Positions 18,143 through 26,184 of a DNA stretch of 52,857 bases are shown piece by piece. Each line of letters opens with the position of its first letter. Position 1 is the stretch's first letter. A program made the translations under genes and the position numbers. The notes beneath the pieces were generated by a model. It searched no databases and had not been told where the DNA came from. It worked only from the letters and a program-made list of their open reading frames with translations. The stretch is from CAZMCH01 sp964564735 (lineage in GTDB: Bacteria; Poribacteria; DTPJ01): assembly GCA_964564735.1 (NCBI GenBank), contig CAZMCH010000019.1, positions 1-52,857 of the forward strand, read 5' to 3'.

Positions 18143-18919
18143 TTAGTTTAGGCTTTTTATAGTTCCCCATTTTGTAGCCATTTTACCGACTAATTCGACA
18201 GGTGAAACAGATCCAGCCATACCAGCCTGAATCTCTTTGTCGGTCAATGCACCACTCCAATAGCGAACCTCGTCAACTACGCCGGGGAAATGACGATTGC
18301 TACCAAATTCTTTATCATCAGCACCGCCATAACCGCCTATCCATGCAGGAACATCAGAGGCAAAAATACCCTCATTATTCGCTGTTTCGCCATCTAATTT
18401 GCCATTTATATAAACTTTAATAGCTTTACTATCATACGTTCCTGCAATATGTGTCCATTCACCAGTTTTTACAGTAGCTGCACTTGCTGCGCTAGGCCAT
18501 GAATTGCCTGAACCTGATATATAGAATCGGACATTTTGCCCAACAAAGCAAAGAAGATATTGGCGACGATTTGAGTTATCACCCCATTTTTGAACTACTG
18601 CACTAAGATCATTATATTTTGATGGCTTTACCCATGCTTCAACAGTAACAGCGCCACCTTTCATATTAAGTATATCTTTAGATGCAATTTCAACCATTGA
18701 TGTTACACCATCAAATTCAAGACCTTTTCCATATTTTCCGTCAACATACTTTGCATTTTTGATAATGCCTGTGTTCCCGTTGCCTGTTACATCCTTCACT
18801 CCATTTGCAGGATCATTATCAAATGTATATGCTGCTATTAGAGTGTTTGCACACAGACCAATAGATGCAAGCCCAAGAACTAATAACATAGATGCTAACA
18901 CAATTAAATACTTTTTCAT
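18143..18919 (-). CDS. secreted LamG protein 2 (tandem paralogue)
   Basis: 258 residues starting at MKKYLIVLAS with a signal peptide to about residue 24 (GLCAN); AGGAGG lies eight bases before the start. It has a single LamG_3 domain: AAYTFDNDPANGVKDVTGNGN, YGKGLEFDGVTSMVEI, VTVEAWVKPSKYNDLSAVVQ, WTHIAGTYDSKAIKVYINGK and FPGVVDEVRYWSGALTDKE. The tail ends in ATKWGTIKSLN. It is clearly paralogous to the protein at 18996-19769; the block from VEAWVKP through GNSWPSA and the NNEG to NRHFPG region is almost identical. It is presumed to be an extracytoplasmic carbohydrate-binding protein. Confidence 0.87.
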   Translation of the reverse strand: MKKYLIVLASMLLVLGLASIGLCANTLIAAYTFDNDPANGVKDVTGNGNTGIIKNAKYVDGKYGKGLEFDGVTSMVEIASKDILNMKGGAVTVEAWVKPSKYNDLSAVVQKWGDNSNRRQYLLCFVGQNVRFYISGSGNSWPSAASAATVKTGEWTHIAGTYDSKAIKVYINGKLDGETANNEGIFASDVPAWIGGYGGADDKEFGSNRHFPGVVDEVRYWSGALTDKEIQAGMAGSVSPVELVGKMATKWGTIKSLN

Positions 18920-18970
18920 TGAATTTTTCCTCCTAAGAATAATTTGGTGATCATTTTGTAAACAATGCCG

Positions 18971-18999
18971 ATTCTAACATAATTGAAAAAAGGAATCAA
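18971..18999 (-). promoter_or_regulatory. possible promoter for LamG protein 2
   Basis: On the minus strand, TTGATT (18994-18999) and TAGAAT (18971-18976) with a 17-base spacer. It overlaps the stop of the upstream LamG 3 gene, so the tandem pair may be partly independently expressed. Confidence 0.35.
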
Positions 19000-19769
19000 T
19001 CAAATTTTTTTATAGCTCCCCATCTGTTAGCTAGTTTAAATTTAGGATCAACAGCCAACAAATTGGCAGTAGAAGTATTCATAGCCTTTTTGATTTCTGC
19101 TTCTTCTAATGCCCCATTCCAATATCTTGCTTCGTCAATAATACCCGGGAAATGACGATTTGAGCCAAAGTCCTGATCAGGTCCATATCCTCCAATCCAT
19201 GCGGGAACATCAGAAGCAAAAAGACCTTCATTATTCACTGTTTGAGCCTCAAATTTGCCGTTAATATATACTTTAATAGCTTTTTTGTCATAAGTTCCCG
19301 CAATATGCGCCCAATCACCGGGATTTATTGATGATGTGCTTTCAGCACTAGGCCATGAATTACCTGCACCTGATATATACATTCTGACTTTTGCACCTAC
19401 AAAGCAAAGAAGATATTGGCGTCTGTTAGTGTTATCACCCCATTTTTGCACAACTGCGCTTAAATCGTTGTATTTAGTTGGCTTTACCCATGCCTCAACA
19501 GTAACAGCATCTTTGAAATTCATTTTTTCGTCATGAGGTATCGCTACTTGCGAGTTTGTGCCGTCAAACTCAAGAGCCTTGCCATACTTGCCATCGACAA
19601 CTTTGGCTTCTTTGATTTCGCCATCATGACCATTTCCCGTATTGTCTTTAGCTTTTTTTGCAGAACCATCATCAAAAGAATATGCTGCGACTAATTCTGC
19701 ACAAAAACTATTTGTGGCAAACATTATAGTCATAGATATTACCAAGAGAAAAACATAAATTAGCTTCAT
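18996..19769 (-). CDS. secreted LamG protein 3 (tandem paralogue)
   Basis: 257 residues with a signal peptide (MKLIYVFLLVISMTIMFATNSFCAE). The LamG_3 domain runs from AAYSFDDGSAKKAKDNTGNGHD, through VEAWVKPTKYNDLSAVVQKW and WAHIAGTYDKKAIKVYINGKF, to FPGIIDEARYWNGALEEAEI; the tail ends in ANRWGAIKKFD. It lies 76 bases upstream of its paralogue on the same strand. The two share the rare run WGDN-NRRQYLLCFVG and the block ending GNSWPSA, so they arose by tandem duplication and diverged most in the signal peptide, the first 60 residues and the tail. It is probably an extracytoplasmic glycan-binding protein. Confidence 0.87.
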   Translation of the reverse strand: MKLIYVFLLVISMTIMFATNSFCAELVAAYSFDDGSAKKAKDNTGNGHDGEIKEAKVVDGKYGKALEFDGTNSQVAIPHDEKMNFKDAVTVEAWVKPTKYNDLSAVVQKWGDNTNRRQYLLCFVGAKVRMYISGAGNSWPSAESTSSINPGDWAHIAGTYDKKAIKVYINGKFEAQTVNNEGLFASDVPAWIGGYGPDQDFGSNRHFPGIIDEARYWNGALEEAEIKKAMNTSTANLLAVDPKFKLANRWGAIKKFD

Positions 19770-19849
19770 TTTAACCTCCCAAACAGAAAATAAGTTAATA
19801 GAATTATCTCCCGTTGCTGTAAATCATAGTCATAAATTACTACAAAACT

Positions 19850-19878
19850 ATGCTAACACAAATTTTCTGCTAAGTCAA
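19850..19878 (-). promoter_or_regulatory. promoter for the LamG tandem pair
   Basis: On the minus strand, TTGACT (19873-19878) and TAGCAT (19850-19855), 17-base spacer, about 80 bases upstream of LamG 3. Confidence 0.5.
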
Positions 19879-19971
19879 ACGATTTTTGTATTTACCAAGT
19901 ATAGTTTTTTTGTCACAAAATATAAATCATATATCATTTATATTGTTTAACTGGATTCTAGCTTACAATGA

Positions 19972-20028
19972 AATGACAGCGAAAATAAATAGCCCTAGTT
20001 ATGAATTTTTCGCCTTGCTTTTGTCATT
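19972..20028. repeat. imperfect inverted repeat in the LamG/GH127 spacer
   Basis: AATGACAGCGAAAA at 19972-19985 faces TTTTCGCC and GTCATT at 20007-20028. The pairing is interrupted. This is the only structure I see in the 334-base gap 19770-20103 apart from the LamG promoter and the Shine-Dalgarno site of the GH127 gene. Confidence 0.35.
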
Positions 20029-20103
20029 AGGCATGAGTTAGAATGTATTAGAGAATATAATTTGTCTAATCATTATTTAGGCTTCTATATTGGAGGTTTT
20101 GCA

Positions 20104-21981
20104 ATGATATTTCTAATTGATATAAATTCATATATATTCGGATCAACATCAGAAAGAACCTTTTTAAGTGCAGTTCCATTTACAGATGTAAAATTTACAG
20201 ACAATTTTTGGCTTCCACGTATTGAGATAAACAGAACAGCAACTTTACCACAATGCTTTCATCAATGCGAAATAACCAACCGAATCCGAAATTTTGAGAT
20301 TGCTGGCGGAACAGCCGAAGGCAAATTTGATGGCATATATTTTAACGATTCTGATGTATATAAAGTCATTGAAGGCGCCGCATATACACTATCAGTCTGT
20401 TACGATTCAGAATTGGATAAATATCTTGATAATCTGATTGCAAAACTTGCCTCCGCACAACAGGATGATGGATATTTGAATACTTATTACACGCTTGTTG
20501 AGCCTGATAAACGCTGGTCTAATTTACCCGTTATGCACGAGCTTTATTGCGCTGGTCACCTCTTTGAGTCAGCAGTTGCACATTATCGCGCCACTGGCAA
20601 AAGTAACCTTCTGGATATTGCGATAAAATTTGCAGATTATATTGACAGCGTTTTTGGCGAAGATAAAATGATAGGCGTTGCAGGACATGAGGAAATTGAA
20701 CTTGCCCTTGTAAAGCTATACGAAGTGACCAACGAAAAAAGATATTTAAATCTAGCCAAATTCTTTATTGATAAAAAAGGGCTTAAAGGAACAGATTATA
20801 ATCAAGATCATCTGCCAGTCCGTCAACAAAGTGAAATTGTCGGTCATGCTGTTAGGGCAATGTATTTGTATGCAGGTGTTGCAGATATAGCGAAATATAC
20901 AGGTGATCAGGAACTTATTGCAACTATGGATCGTATATGGGATGACGTAACTTTGAAAAAAATGTATGTTACCGGTGGAATAGGTCCATCAGCGCATAAT
21001 GAAGGCTTCACTGTGCCTTATGATTTGCCTAATGAGTCCGCTTATGCAGAAACATGCGCCTCTATTGGAATGGCGTTTTGGAGTCATCGATTGCTATTGC
21101 TTCATGGTAAAGCTGAATATGCAGATATACTAGAAAAAGTCCTTTATAATGGCTCTATATCGGGTGTTTCGCTTGATGGTGAAAAGTTCTTCTATGTCAA
21201 CCCTCTAACAAGTAAAGGTAATCATCATCGTCAACCTTGGTTTGGATGTGCATGTTGTCCGACAAATGTAGTCAGATTTATTCCGCAGATACCGGGCTAT
21301 GTTTATTCAACATCATCAAATAGTATCTGGGTCAATCTTTATGTTGGATCGCAAACTAATGTAAAACTAGGAAATACTGAAATTGATTTTGTTCAGGAAA
21401 CTGATTATCCTTGGTCTGGCGCTGTAAAAATGACTGTTAATCCATTATCAACATCAGCTTTTGATGTAAACTTACGAATGCCTAGTTGGTGCAATTCCGC
21501 AAAAGCCACTGTCAATGGTCAACTGATAAAATTCAAAACAGAAGATAATGGCTATATAAAAATAAGTCGTGAATGGAAATCAGGCGATATAATAACGTTT
21601 GATATGGCAATGCCTGTTGAAAGAATAGTTGCAAGTCCAAAAGTGCAGATGGATATAGGGCGCGTTGCGATTCAGCGTGGTCCTGTTGTATATTGCCTTG
21701 AGGGCGTTGATAATAATGATTCGGTTCTTGATATTGCTTTGCCGAGAGATTCAAAGCTAGAGCCAAAACATAAACCCGATCTATTAAATGGAGTTACCAT
21801 ACTACAAGGCAAAGCACTCAGACGAAAACATATTGATTGGGAAAATTCATTATATCAGAGCGCTCCAAAAGATGATGAGATAGAGATAACCGCTATTCCA
21901 TATCATGCTTGGGATAATAGATCGGCAGGCGAAATGGCTGTATGGCTTCCAGAAATAACAGCACTTGCCGAAGATAAATAA
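20104..21981 (+). CDS. GH127 (DUF1680) beta-L-arabinofuranosidase-like glycosidase
   Basis: The ATG at 20104 is chosen because GGAGG lies at 20092-20096; the frame itself opens further upstream at a TTG. The 625-residue product has an (alpha/alpha)6-barrel with NFWLPRIEINR, SAQQDDGYLNTYYTL and GHAVRAMYLYAG, followed by a beta-sandwich domain. By comparison with B. longum HypBA1, as I recall its active site, the acid/base is Glu300 (HNEGF). The zinc ligands are Glu316 and Cys318 (AETCA) with Cys384 and Cys385 (GCACCP), Cys384 being the nucleophile. All are present, so the enzyme should be active, releasing L-arabinofuranose or a similar sugar. There is no clear signal peptide, so it probably acts on imported oligosaccharides. 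A relic of a molybdenum hydroxylase gene follows directly. Confidence 0.9.
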   Translation: MIFLIDINSYIFGSTSERTFLSAVPFTDVKFTDNFWLPRIEINRTATLPQCFHQCEITNRIRNFEIAGGTAEGKFDGIYFNDSDVYKVIEGAAYTLSVCYDSELDKYLDNLIAKLASAQQDDGYLNTYYTLVEPDKRWSNLPVMHELYCAGHLFESAVAHYRATGKSNLLDIAIKFADYIDSVFGEDKMIGVAGHEEIELALVKLYEVTNEKRYLNLAKFFIDKKGLKGTDYNQDHLPVRQQSEIVGHAVRAMYLYAGVADIAKYTGDQELIATMDRIWDDVTLKKMYVTGGIGPSAHNEGFTVPYDLPNESAYAETCASIGMAFWSHRLLLLHGKAEYADILEKVLYNGSISGVSLDGEKFFYVNPLTSKGNHHRQPWFGCACCPTNVVRFIPQIPGYVYSTSSNSIWVNLYVGSQTNVKLGNTEIDFVQETDYPWSGAVKMTVNPLSTSAFDVNLRMPSWCNSAKATVNGQLIKFKTEDNGYIKISREWKSGDIITFDMAMPVERIVASPKVQMDIGRVAIQRGPVVYCLEGVDNNDSVLDIALPRDSKLEPKHKPDLLNGVTILQGKALRRKHIDWENSLYQSAPKDDEIEITAIPYHAWDNRSAGEMAVWLPEITALAEDK

Positions 21982-22022
21982 GGCATGTTTAACAAAGTAA
22001 ATTTTAACTATAAAAGAGATAG

Positions 22023-22157
22023 ATGATAACTATGCTTTCTGCCGTTGCTAATGCTATACATTCAGCAACAGGCATCAGATTAAAAGAAATACCTATGACG
22101 AGGGAAGGTATTTTAAGGGAAATAAAATGTTTTGGTGGAGAAAAAAACGAAAAATAA
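22023..22157 (+). pseudogene. relic: C-terminus of a xanthine dehydrogenase/aldehyde oxidase-type molybdenum subunit
   Basis: A 44-codon open frame reads MLSAVANAIHSATGIRLKEI then PMTREGILREI before a stop. That is the characteristic end of the large molybdopterin subunit of the xanthine dehydrogenase/CO dehydrogenase (CoxL) family, where AIANAIYDATGVRI-like and LPMTPEKIL-like segments close the protein. The roughly 700 residues that should precede it are absent: the GH127 stop is 41 bases upstream and an in-frame stop lies at 22020-22022. Only the tail of a once complete gene seems to remain after a deletion. Its last codons overlap the start of the next gene in another frame. Confidence 0.6.
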
Positions 22158-22486
22158 TGCCCGAACCTGAATTAACGAGAGAAGAAATTGAGGAACTCGT
22201 TGACGAAAACATCAAGTTTGCCAAGATATATGCCAATCATGGTGACGTTTCGGGCATGGAGACTTCCCTTGAAATCGTTATGAAGTATGGTCAAAAGATA
22301 GGTAAATCTCTCAGTTCCGATGAAGTAGCAAAGATAAAGTTTGAGGGATACGATCTCGGCGCCAAACTCATGCGCAAGAGGGCAAACGAGCTTAAAAACG
22401 CAGGCAGGATTAGCGAAGCGGAAAATGCAGAAATGCTTGCGGATTCATACACAAGCGAAGCAATGATGCTAAAACAAACATTTTAA
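22127..22486 (+). CDS. small charged protein of unknown function
   Basis: 119 residues beginning MFWWRKKRK, with AAGGGAAATAAA just upstream. Residues 12-119 are helical, acidic and Ala/Lys-rich (LTREEIEELVDENIKFAKIY, then GAKLMRKRANELKNAGRISEA), like a two- or three-helix bundle; the WW plus basic start could associate with the membrane. I do not recognise the family. It lies 17 bases before the mandelate-racemase-type gene with regular spacing, so it is probably cotranscribed with it. Its first ten codons overlap the relic of the molybdenum subunit. Confidence 0.6.
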   Translation: MFWWRKKRKIMPEPELTREEIEELVDENIKFAKIYANHGDVSGMETSLEIVMKYGQKIGKSLSSDEVAKIKFEGYDLGAKLMRKRANELKNAGRISEAENAEMLADSYTSEAMMLKQTF

Positions 22487-22502
22487 TAAAGCGGGGTAAT
22501 AA

Positions 22503-23615
22503 ATGAAAGTAACAAAAGTTGAAGTTATCCGTAGCAAAGAACCGATACAACTTCCAGAACCGTGGCTTGCTTCATGGAATTCTCCAGATGGCACGCCAAT
22601 AACTTCAATGGGCTTTTCGTTTTACAAAGTCCATACAGACGAGGGAATAGTAGGCATTGGTCCCGATACTGGATTTTATAATCCATCAATTCTTATTGGC
22701 TTTGATCCCTTCATGGTAGGCGATTTCTGGAATAAATATATGAGTGGCAGACGGGCAGGTATGTCTGGCTATGGTGCATCTGGACTTGAGATCGCTCTAT
22801 GGGATATAATGGGAAAGGCAACAAATCAGCCTATTTATAAGCTACTTGGTGGTGGTAAAGATAAGATTTTCGTTTATGCGGCGACAAGCAGACTTCTGAC
22901 TATCGATCAGCATATCAAACAGGTTCAAGATGCGATGGACGAAGGATTTAAGGCAATAAAATTAAGGCTTCATAGACCGAACCCCTGGGATGATGTAGCT
23001 GTTGTTGAGGCAGTTTGTGAAACTTTTGGTAATAAGATGATGATACTTGTTGACGCAAACCAAAATAATCCGTCTAATGAATATCAATTCTGGTCTAGGC
23101 AAACCGCATTGAGAGTCGCCAAAAAGCTGGATGAACTTGGTGTCTATTACCTAGAAGAACCATTGAGGTTAAATGATATAGACGGACTTGCAGAGATAGC
23201 AAATAGCGTTGATATGTTCATCGCAGGCGGAGAACATGCACCGACTATATATGATTATAAAGAGCATATTCTAAAGCGTGCCTATGACATTATCCAGCCC
23301 GATGCTGTAATGGGTGGGAATACTGGCATTACTGGGCTTAAGAGAATTGCGAACATTGCAGATTATTTCGGTGTGCAAGTCGTTCCTCATGTTTTATCAA
23401 CCGGCGTTTTTCCATTTGATCTCGCCGCGGCGATACATACGCTTGTAACTGTTGAAAACTGTCCAGTCGTTGAATTTCCCTATGATCCACCGATCTTGAC
23501 TACTGAAACGATCCAAAAGTTTGTTAAAGAGCCTTTTAAGGTTGATAAAGATGGATATGTTAAAATTCCAAATAAATCGGGTTTGGGTGTTGAGATAGAC
23601 GAAGAAAATCTGTAA
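22503..23615 (+). CDS. enolase-superfamily sugar-acid dehydratase or racemase (mandelate racemase/MLE type)
   Basis: 370 residues, the family length. The N-terminal capping domain is about 1-120 and the barrel about 125-345. Visible active-site residues: Lys153-x-Arg155 in AIKLRLH; metal ligands Asp184 (VDANQN), Glu219 (YYLEEPL) and Glu244 (AGGEH); QPDAVMGG; and a late catalytic-type His in VVPHV. This suits the mandelate-racemase subgroup, with abstraction of the alpha proton of a carboxylate sugar by a Lys or His base and a magnesium ion. The KxR form is common in acid-sugar dehydratases, but the substrate cannot be named. It is followed by a Gfo/Idh/MocA oxidoreductase, a usual partner in sugar-acid catabolism. 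Confidence 0.88.
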   Translation: MKVTKVEVIRSKEPIQLPEPWLASWNSPDGTPITSMGFSFYKVHTDEGIVGIGPDTGFYNPSILIGFDPFMVGDFWNKYMSGRRAGMSGYGASGLEIALWDIMGKATNQPIYKLLGGGKDKIFVYAATSRLLTIDQHIKQVQDAMDEGFKAIKLRLHRPNPWDDVAVVEAVCETFGNKMMILVDANQNNPSNEYQFWSRQTALRVAKKLDELGVYYLEEPLRLNDIDGLAEIANSVDMFIAGGEHAPTIYDYKEHILKRAYDIIQPDAVMGGNTGITGLKRIANIADYFGVQVVPHVLSTGVFPFDLAAAIHTLVTVENCPVVEFPYDPPILTTETIQKFVKEPFKVDKDGYVKIPNKSGLGVEIDEENL

Positions 23616-23680
23616 ATTTAAATCTGCGTAAATCCGATTAATTAGAGTTCTATTAATAACTAATAACAAGGAGAATGATA

Positions 23681-24823
23681 ATGCCAATAAAACCAATGAA
23701 AGTCGGACTTATAGGTTGTGGTGCAATAAGTGCCACTTATCTTGCTAATTCAAAGCGTTTTGATGCTTTTGATATTGTTGCTGTCGCTGATTTACGTCTT
23801 GATGCGGCAGAAGCAAGAGCAAAGGAATTTGATATTCCAAAGGCTTGTAGTGTCGAGGATTTGCTTGCCGATTCTGAAATTGAATTAGTGATAAATTTGA
23901 CTCCACATAAGGCGCATGGTCCCGTTGGAATATCCGTTCTTGAGGCAGGAAAGCATGTTTATAATGAAAAGCCTTTTGCTGTCTATCGTGAAGATGGCAA
24001 AAAGATGCTTGAGCTATGTGCGAAAAAAGGTTTAAGGGCTGGAGCTGCACCTGATACATTCTTTGGTGGGGCATGGCAGACAGCGCGAAAACTCATTGAT
24101 GAAGGTGCAATTGGTGAACCGATTGGCGGATCTGTTTGTCTGATGGCACGCTGGGGCGGTCCCAAAAAGCCATCTAGTCAGCCACAACAACAGGCAAAAC
24201 CAGAAGGCTATATTAGTTTCTACTCAACAGATTTCTTTGAATTTGGCGTTACATGGAGTTTTGACAGAGGACCTTATTACATGAATGCAATAATCAACCT
24301 GTTAGGTCCTGTAAAACGTGTAACTGCATCAGCAAAAAAGACTTGGAATGAAAGAGAAGGGCGCGCTGGAGTAGTTGAGGTTAAAGCCCCAACACATATT
24401 GCAGGTATCATGGATTTCGCAAATGGTGCGGTTGGAACTTACATGATAACTGCTGATGTTTTTGATACTGGATTACCACATATTGAGGTTTATGGTAGTG
24501 ACGCATCATTACGTTGCATTGATCCTAATAACTTTGGTGGACAGATTTTCATTCGCAAGCATGACAGCCATGAGCTTCAGCCTGTTGAATGTCAATTTGG
24601 CTATAATGGCAACAGTCGTGGTGTTGGGATTGCAGACATGGCGACGGCGATCCGCAATGGCAGACCTCATAGGGCAAGTGGAGAGATGGGATACCATGTT
24701 ATAGACATTATTCATGGTTTCCATGAAGCGTCAAATGAAAATAGACACGTTATGCTCGAAAGTAGCTGTGAACGTCCTGCACCGTTGCCGCTTGGGCTTG
24801 CTGACTGGACAATTGACGACTAA
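23681..24823 (+). CDS. Gfo/Idh/MocA family NAD(P)-dependent oxidoreductase
   Basis: The start at 23681 is chosen over 23675 because GGAG at 23670-23673 gives a proper seven-base spacing; 380 residues. The Rossmann domain opens KVGLIGCGAISATYL and continues with AVADLRLDAAEARAKEFDIP and LVINLTPHKAHGPV. The family motif EKPFA, with its catalytic-type Lys, is in YNEKPFAVY. The C-terminal beta-sheet domain runs from about residue 130 (GAAPDTFFGGAW, MNAIINLLGPVKRVTA, HIAGIMDFANGAVGTY). It is probably a sugar or inositol dehydrogenase working with the upstream enolase-superfamily enzyme; substrate unknown. Confidence 0.9.
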   Translation: MPIKPMKVGLIGCGAISATYLANSKRFDAFDIVAVADLRLDAAEARAKEFDIPKACSVEDLLADSEIELVINLTPHKAHGPVGISVLEAGKHVYNEKPFAVYREDGKKMLELCAKKGLRAGAAPDTFFGGAWQTARKLIDEGAIGEPIGGSVCLMARWGGPKKPSSQPQQQAKPEGYISFYSTDFFEFGVTWSFDRGPYYMNAIINLLGPVKRVTASAKKTWNEREGRAGVVEVKAPTHIAGIMDFANGAVGTYMITADVFDTGLPHIEVYGSDASLRCIDPNNFGGQIFIRKHDSHELQPVECQFGYNGNSRGVGIADMATAIRNGRPHRASGEMGYHVIDIIHGFHEASNENRHVMLESSCERPAPLPLGLADWTIDD

Positions 24824-24846
24824 ACAAACGTGATTATCAATTCTAC

Positions 24847-24877
24847 AGGGTCATAGAGTTTTATGACCCTATTTTTT
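24847..24877 (+). terminator. intrinsic terminator after the Gfo/Idh/MocA gene
   Basis: AGGGTCATA (24847-24855) pairs with TATGACCCT (24862-24870) and is followed by ATTTTTTG. It closes the plus-strand sugar operon. Confidence 0.8.
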
Positions 24878-24883
24878 GTATTA

Positions 24884-24986
24884 ATACCATTTTCAAAATA
24901 TTATTGTGCATCAGCACTGGCAAGCAAGTTGCCAGTGGCACAAATTCATGTTTTAATAATGCACAATAATATAATCAAATTGGTAT
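24884..24986. repeat. MITE-like element with 28-bp terminal inverted repeats and central hairpin
   Basis: The first 28 bases (24884-24911, starting ATACCA and ending ATTATTGTGCAT) match the reverse complement of 24959-24986 at 24 of 28 positions. In the middle, CACTGGCAA (24915-24923) and TTGCCAGTG (24929-24937) form a perfect hairpin. The 103-base unit has no coding capacity. It sits between convergent genes, directly beside another repeat at 24990-25015. Confidence 0.75.
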
Positions 24987-24989
24987 AAT

Positions 24990-25015
24990 GTCATTTTGAG
25001 CGAAGCGAAAAATCT
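24990..25015. repeat. single copy of the 26-bp dispersed half-element
   Basis: GTCATTTTGAGCGAAG followed by CGAAAAATCT. Its reverse complement aligns with 14703-14728 at 18 of 26 positions, and every mismatch is a transition. It lies at the 3' end of the nucleotidyltransferase gene and is followed by TTTTTT. Confidence 0.6.
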
Positions 25016-25018
25016 TTT

Positions 25019-26173
25019 TTATTTTTTCAATAGGCTTTTTATAATGTCTCTTATACCAAGCACGGTTCTAATGGGATAATAAACAAAGAATAGCCATGAA
25101 TATTTTGGCTTATATTTTTCTATCATGTATTTTTTATCAGGAAAAATACTACTAATAATGAGTTTTGCGATTTTCCCAATTGTAATGCTTTTTGGATCAA
25201 ATATACGTGCCTGTATGGCTTTTATGATATGTCCTATTGGATTGATTTCTCTAATCTTTTTCCCTTTATACAATGCCTGCAATATTGTCAATTCATGCCT
25301 GTTTTCGTTAAGCCTAGATAAAACGTCATCTGGTATATCCTCGCCTAATTCATTTTTGATAAAGTAAAGAACACGATAGACATCGTTTTTTGATTGATTT
25401 TCTTCCGCTATTTGTATGACTTTATTCCAATCAATTTCTCCTCTGCATTGTCTTATTATCTGAACGACATCATAAATTCTTATTATCTCAACAAAAAGGT
25501 CTCGCAAATGCTCACATAAATGGATACATAAATAAGGAAGAAGCACATTATGATCAAGGACAAATATGTCATTTTTGCCTATTTTAGTAGGAAATACATT
25601 ATTCCATACGTCAGTATTTGCAATTTCAATTATTCCAGAGTGTAGCTCTAGCGTAATGAGCTTATTAGTATACTTAATTACCTCATGTTTTCTTATATAA
25701 TCTTCAAATTGATTTTGATCTATGTTGCATACCCATTCCAAACCTAATAGCAAATTGTGCATTTTTGTGGCATATTCGCTTTTAACAAGCAAATCAAGGT
25801 CATACATAGGACGCAAGGCGACATTGGGATAAAACTGGCAAGCAATATATGCCCCTTTTAGAGCAATTATTGGAATATTTTCTTTTTCTGTTGATATGAG
25901 AATATTTGATAGCGAATAGAATAATCTAGTATTATCTAACGAATTTTTAAGGTAGGATGACTCTAGGTTTGTTTTTAATTCATCAGGAATAGATATTTCA
26001 TTTTTTCTTTTAAGATTATAATATAGAAGCGGAGAAACTCGGTGATTTTCAGCATCTTTGAAAAGCCGATGCCAATGTTTTTTGCTTAGTTTGCTGGGAT
26101 GAAAAGGGAGATTAGCATCATCCATCAATCCAATAAAACAGAGCAGAAACCTTATTCTTTCTTTTTGTTTCAT
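25019..26173 (-). CDS. PF14907-type nucleotidyltransferase family protein of a peptide-modification cassette
   Basis: 384 residues. The family signature is at about 101-130: PIIALKGAYIACQFYP, then RPMYDLDLLV, with Asp125 and Asp127 as the metal-binding pair of a polymerase-beta fold. Helical C-terminal half; no signal peptide or membrane segment. These uncharacterised NTP_transf_5 proteins are often encoded beside HPr-kinase-like proteins and PqqD-type proteins in lasso-peptide and other RiPP loci, where they are suspected of nucleotidylating or otherwise modifying the peptide or a small substrate. Here it ends such a cassette, 11 bases after the kinase-like gene, so the two are probably coupled. 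Its precise reaction is unknown. Confidence 0.8.
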   Translation of the reverse strand: MKQKERIRFLLCFIGLMDDANLPFHPSKLSKKHWHRLFKDAENHRVSPLLYYNLKRKNEISIPDELKTNLESSYLKNSLDNTRLFYSLSNILISTEKENIPIIALKGAYIACQFYPNVALRPMYDLDLLVKSEYATKMHNLLLGLEWVCNIDQNQFEDYIRKHEVIKYTNKLITLELHSGIIEIANTDVWNNVFPTKIGKNDIFVLDHNVLLPYLCIHLCEHLRDLFVEIIRIYDVVQIIRQCRGEIDWNKVIQIAEENQSKNDVYRVLYFIKNELGEDIPDDVLSRLNENRHELTILQALYKGKKIREINPIGHIIKAIQARIFDPKSITIGKIAKLIISSIFPDKKYMIEKYKPKYSWLFFVYYPIRTVLGIRDIIKSLLKK

Positions 26174-26184
26174 ATTTGTTATAA

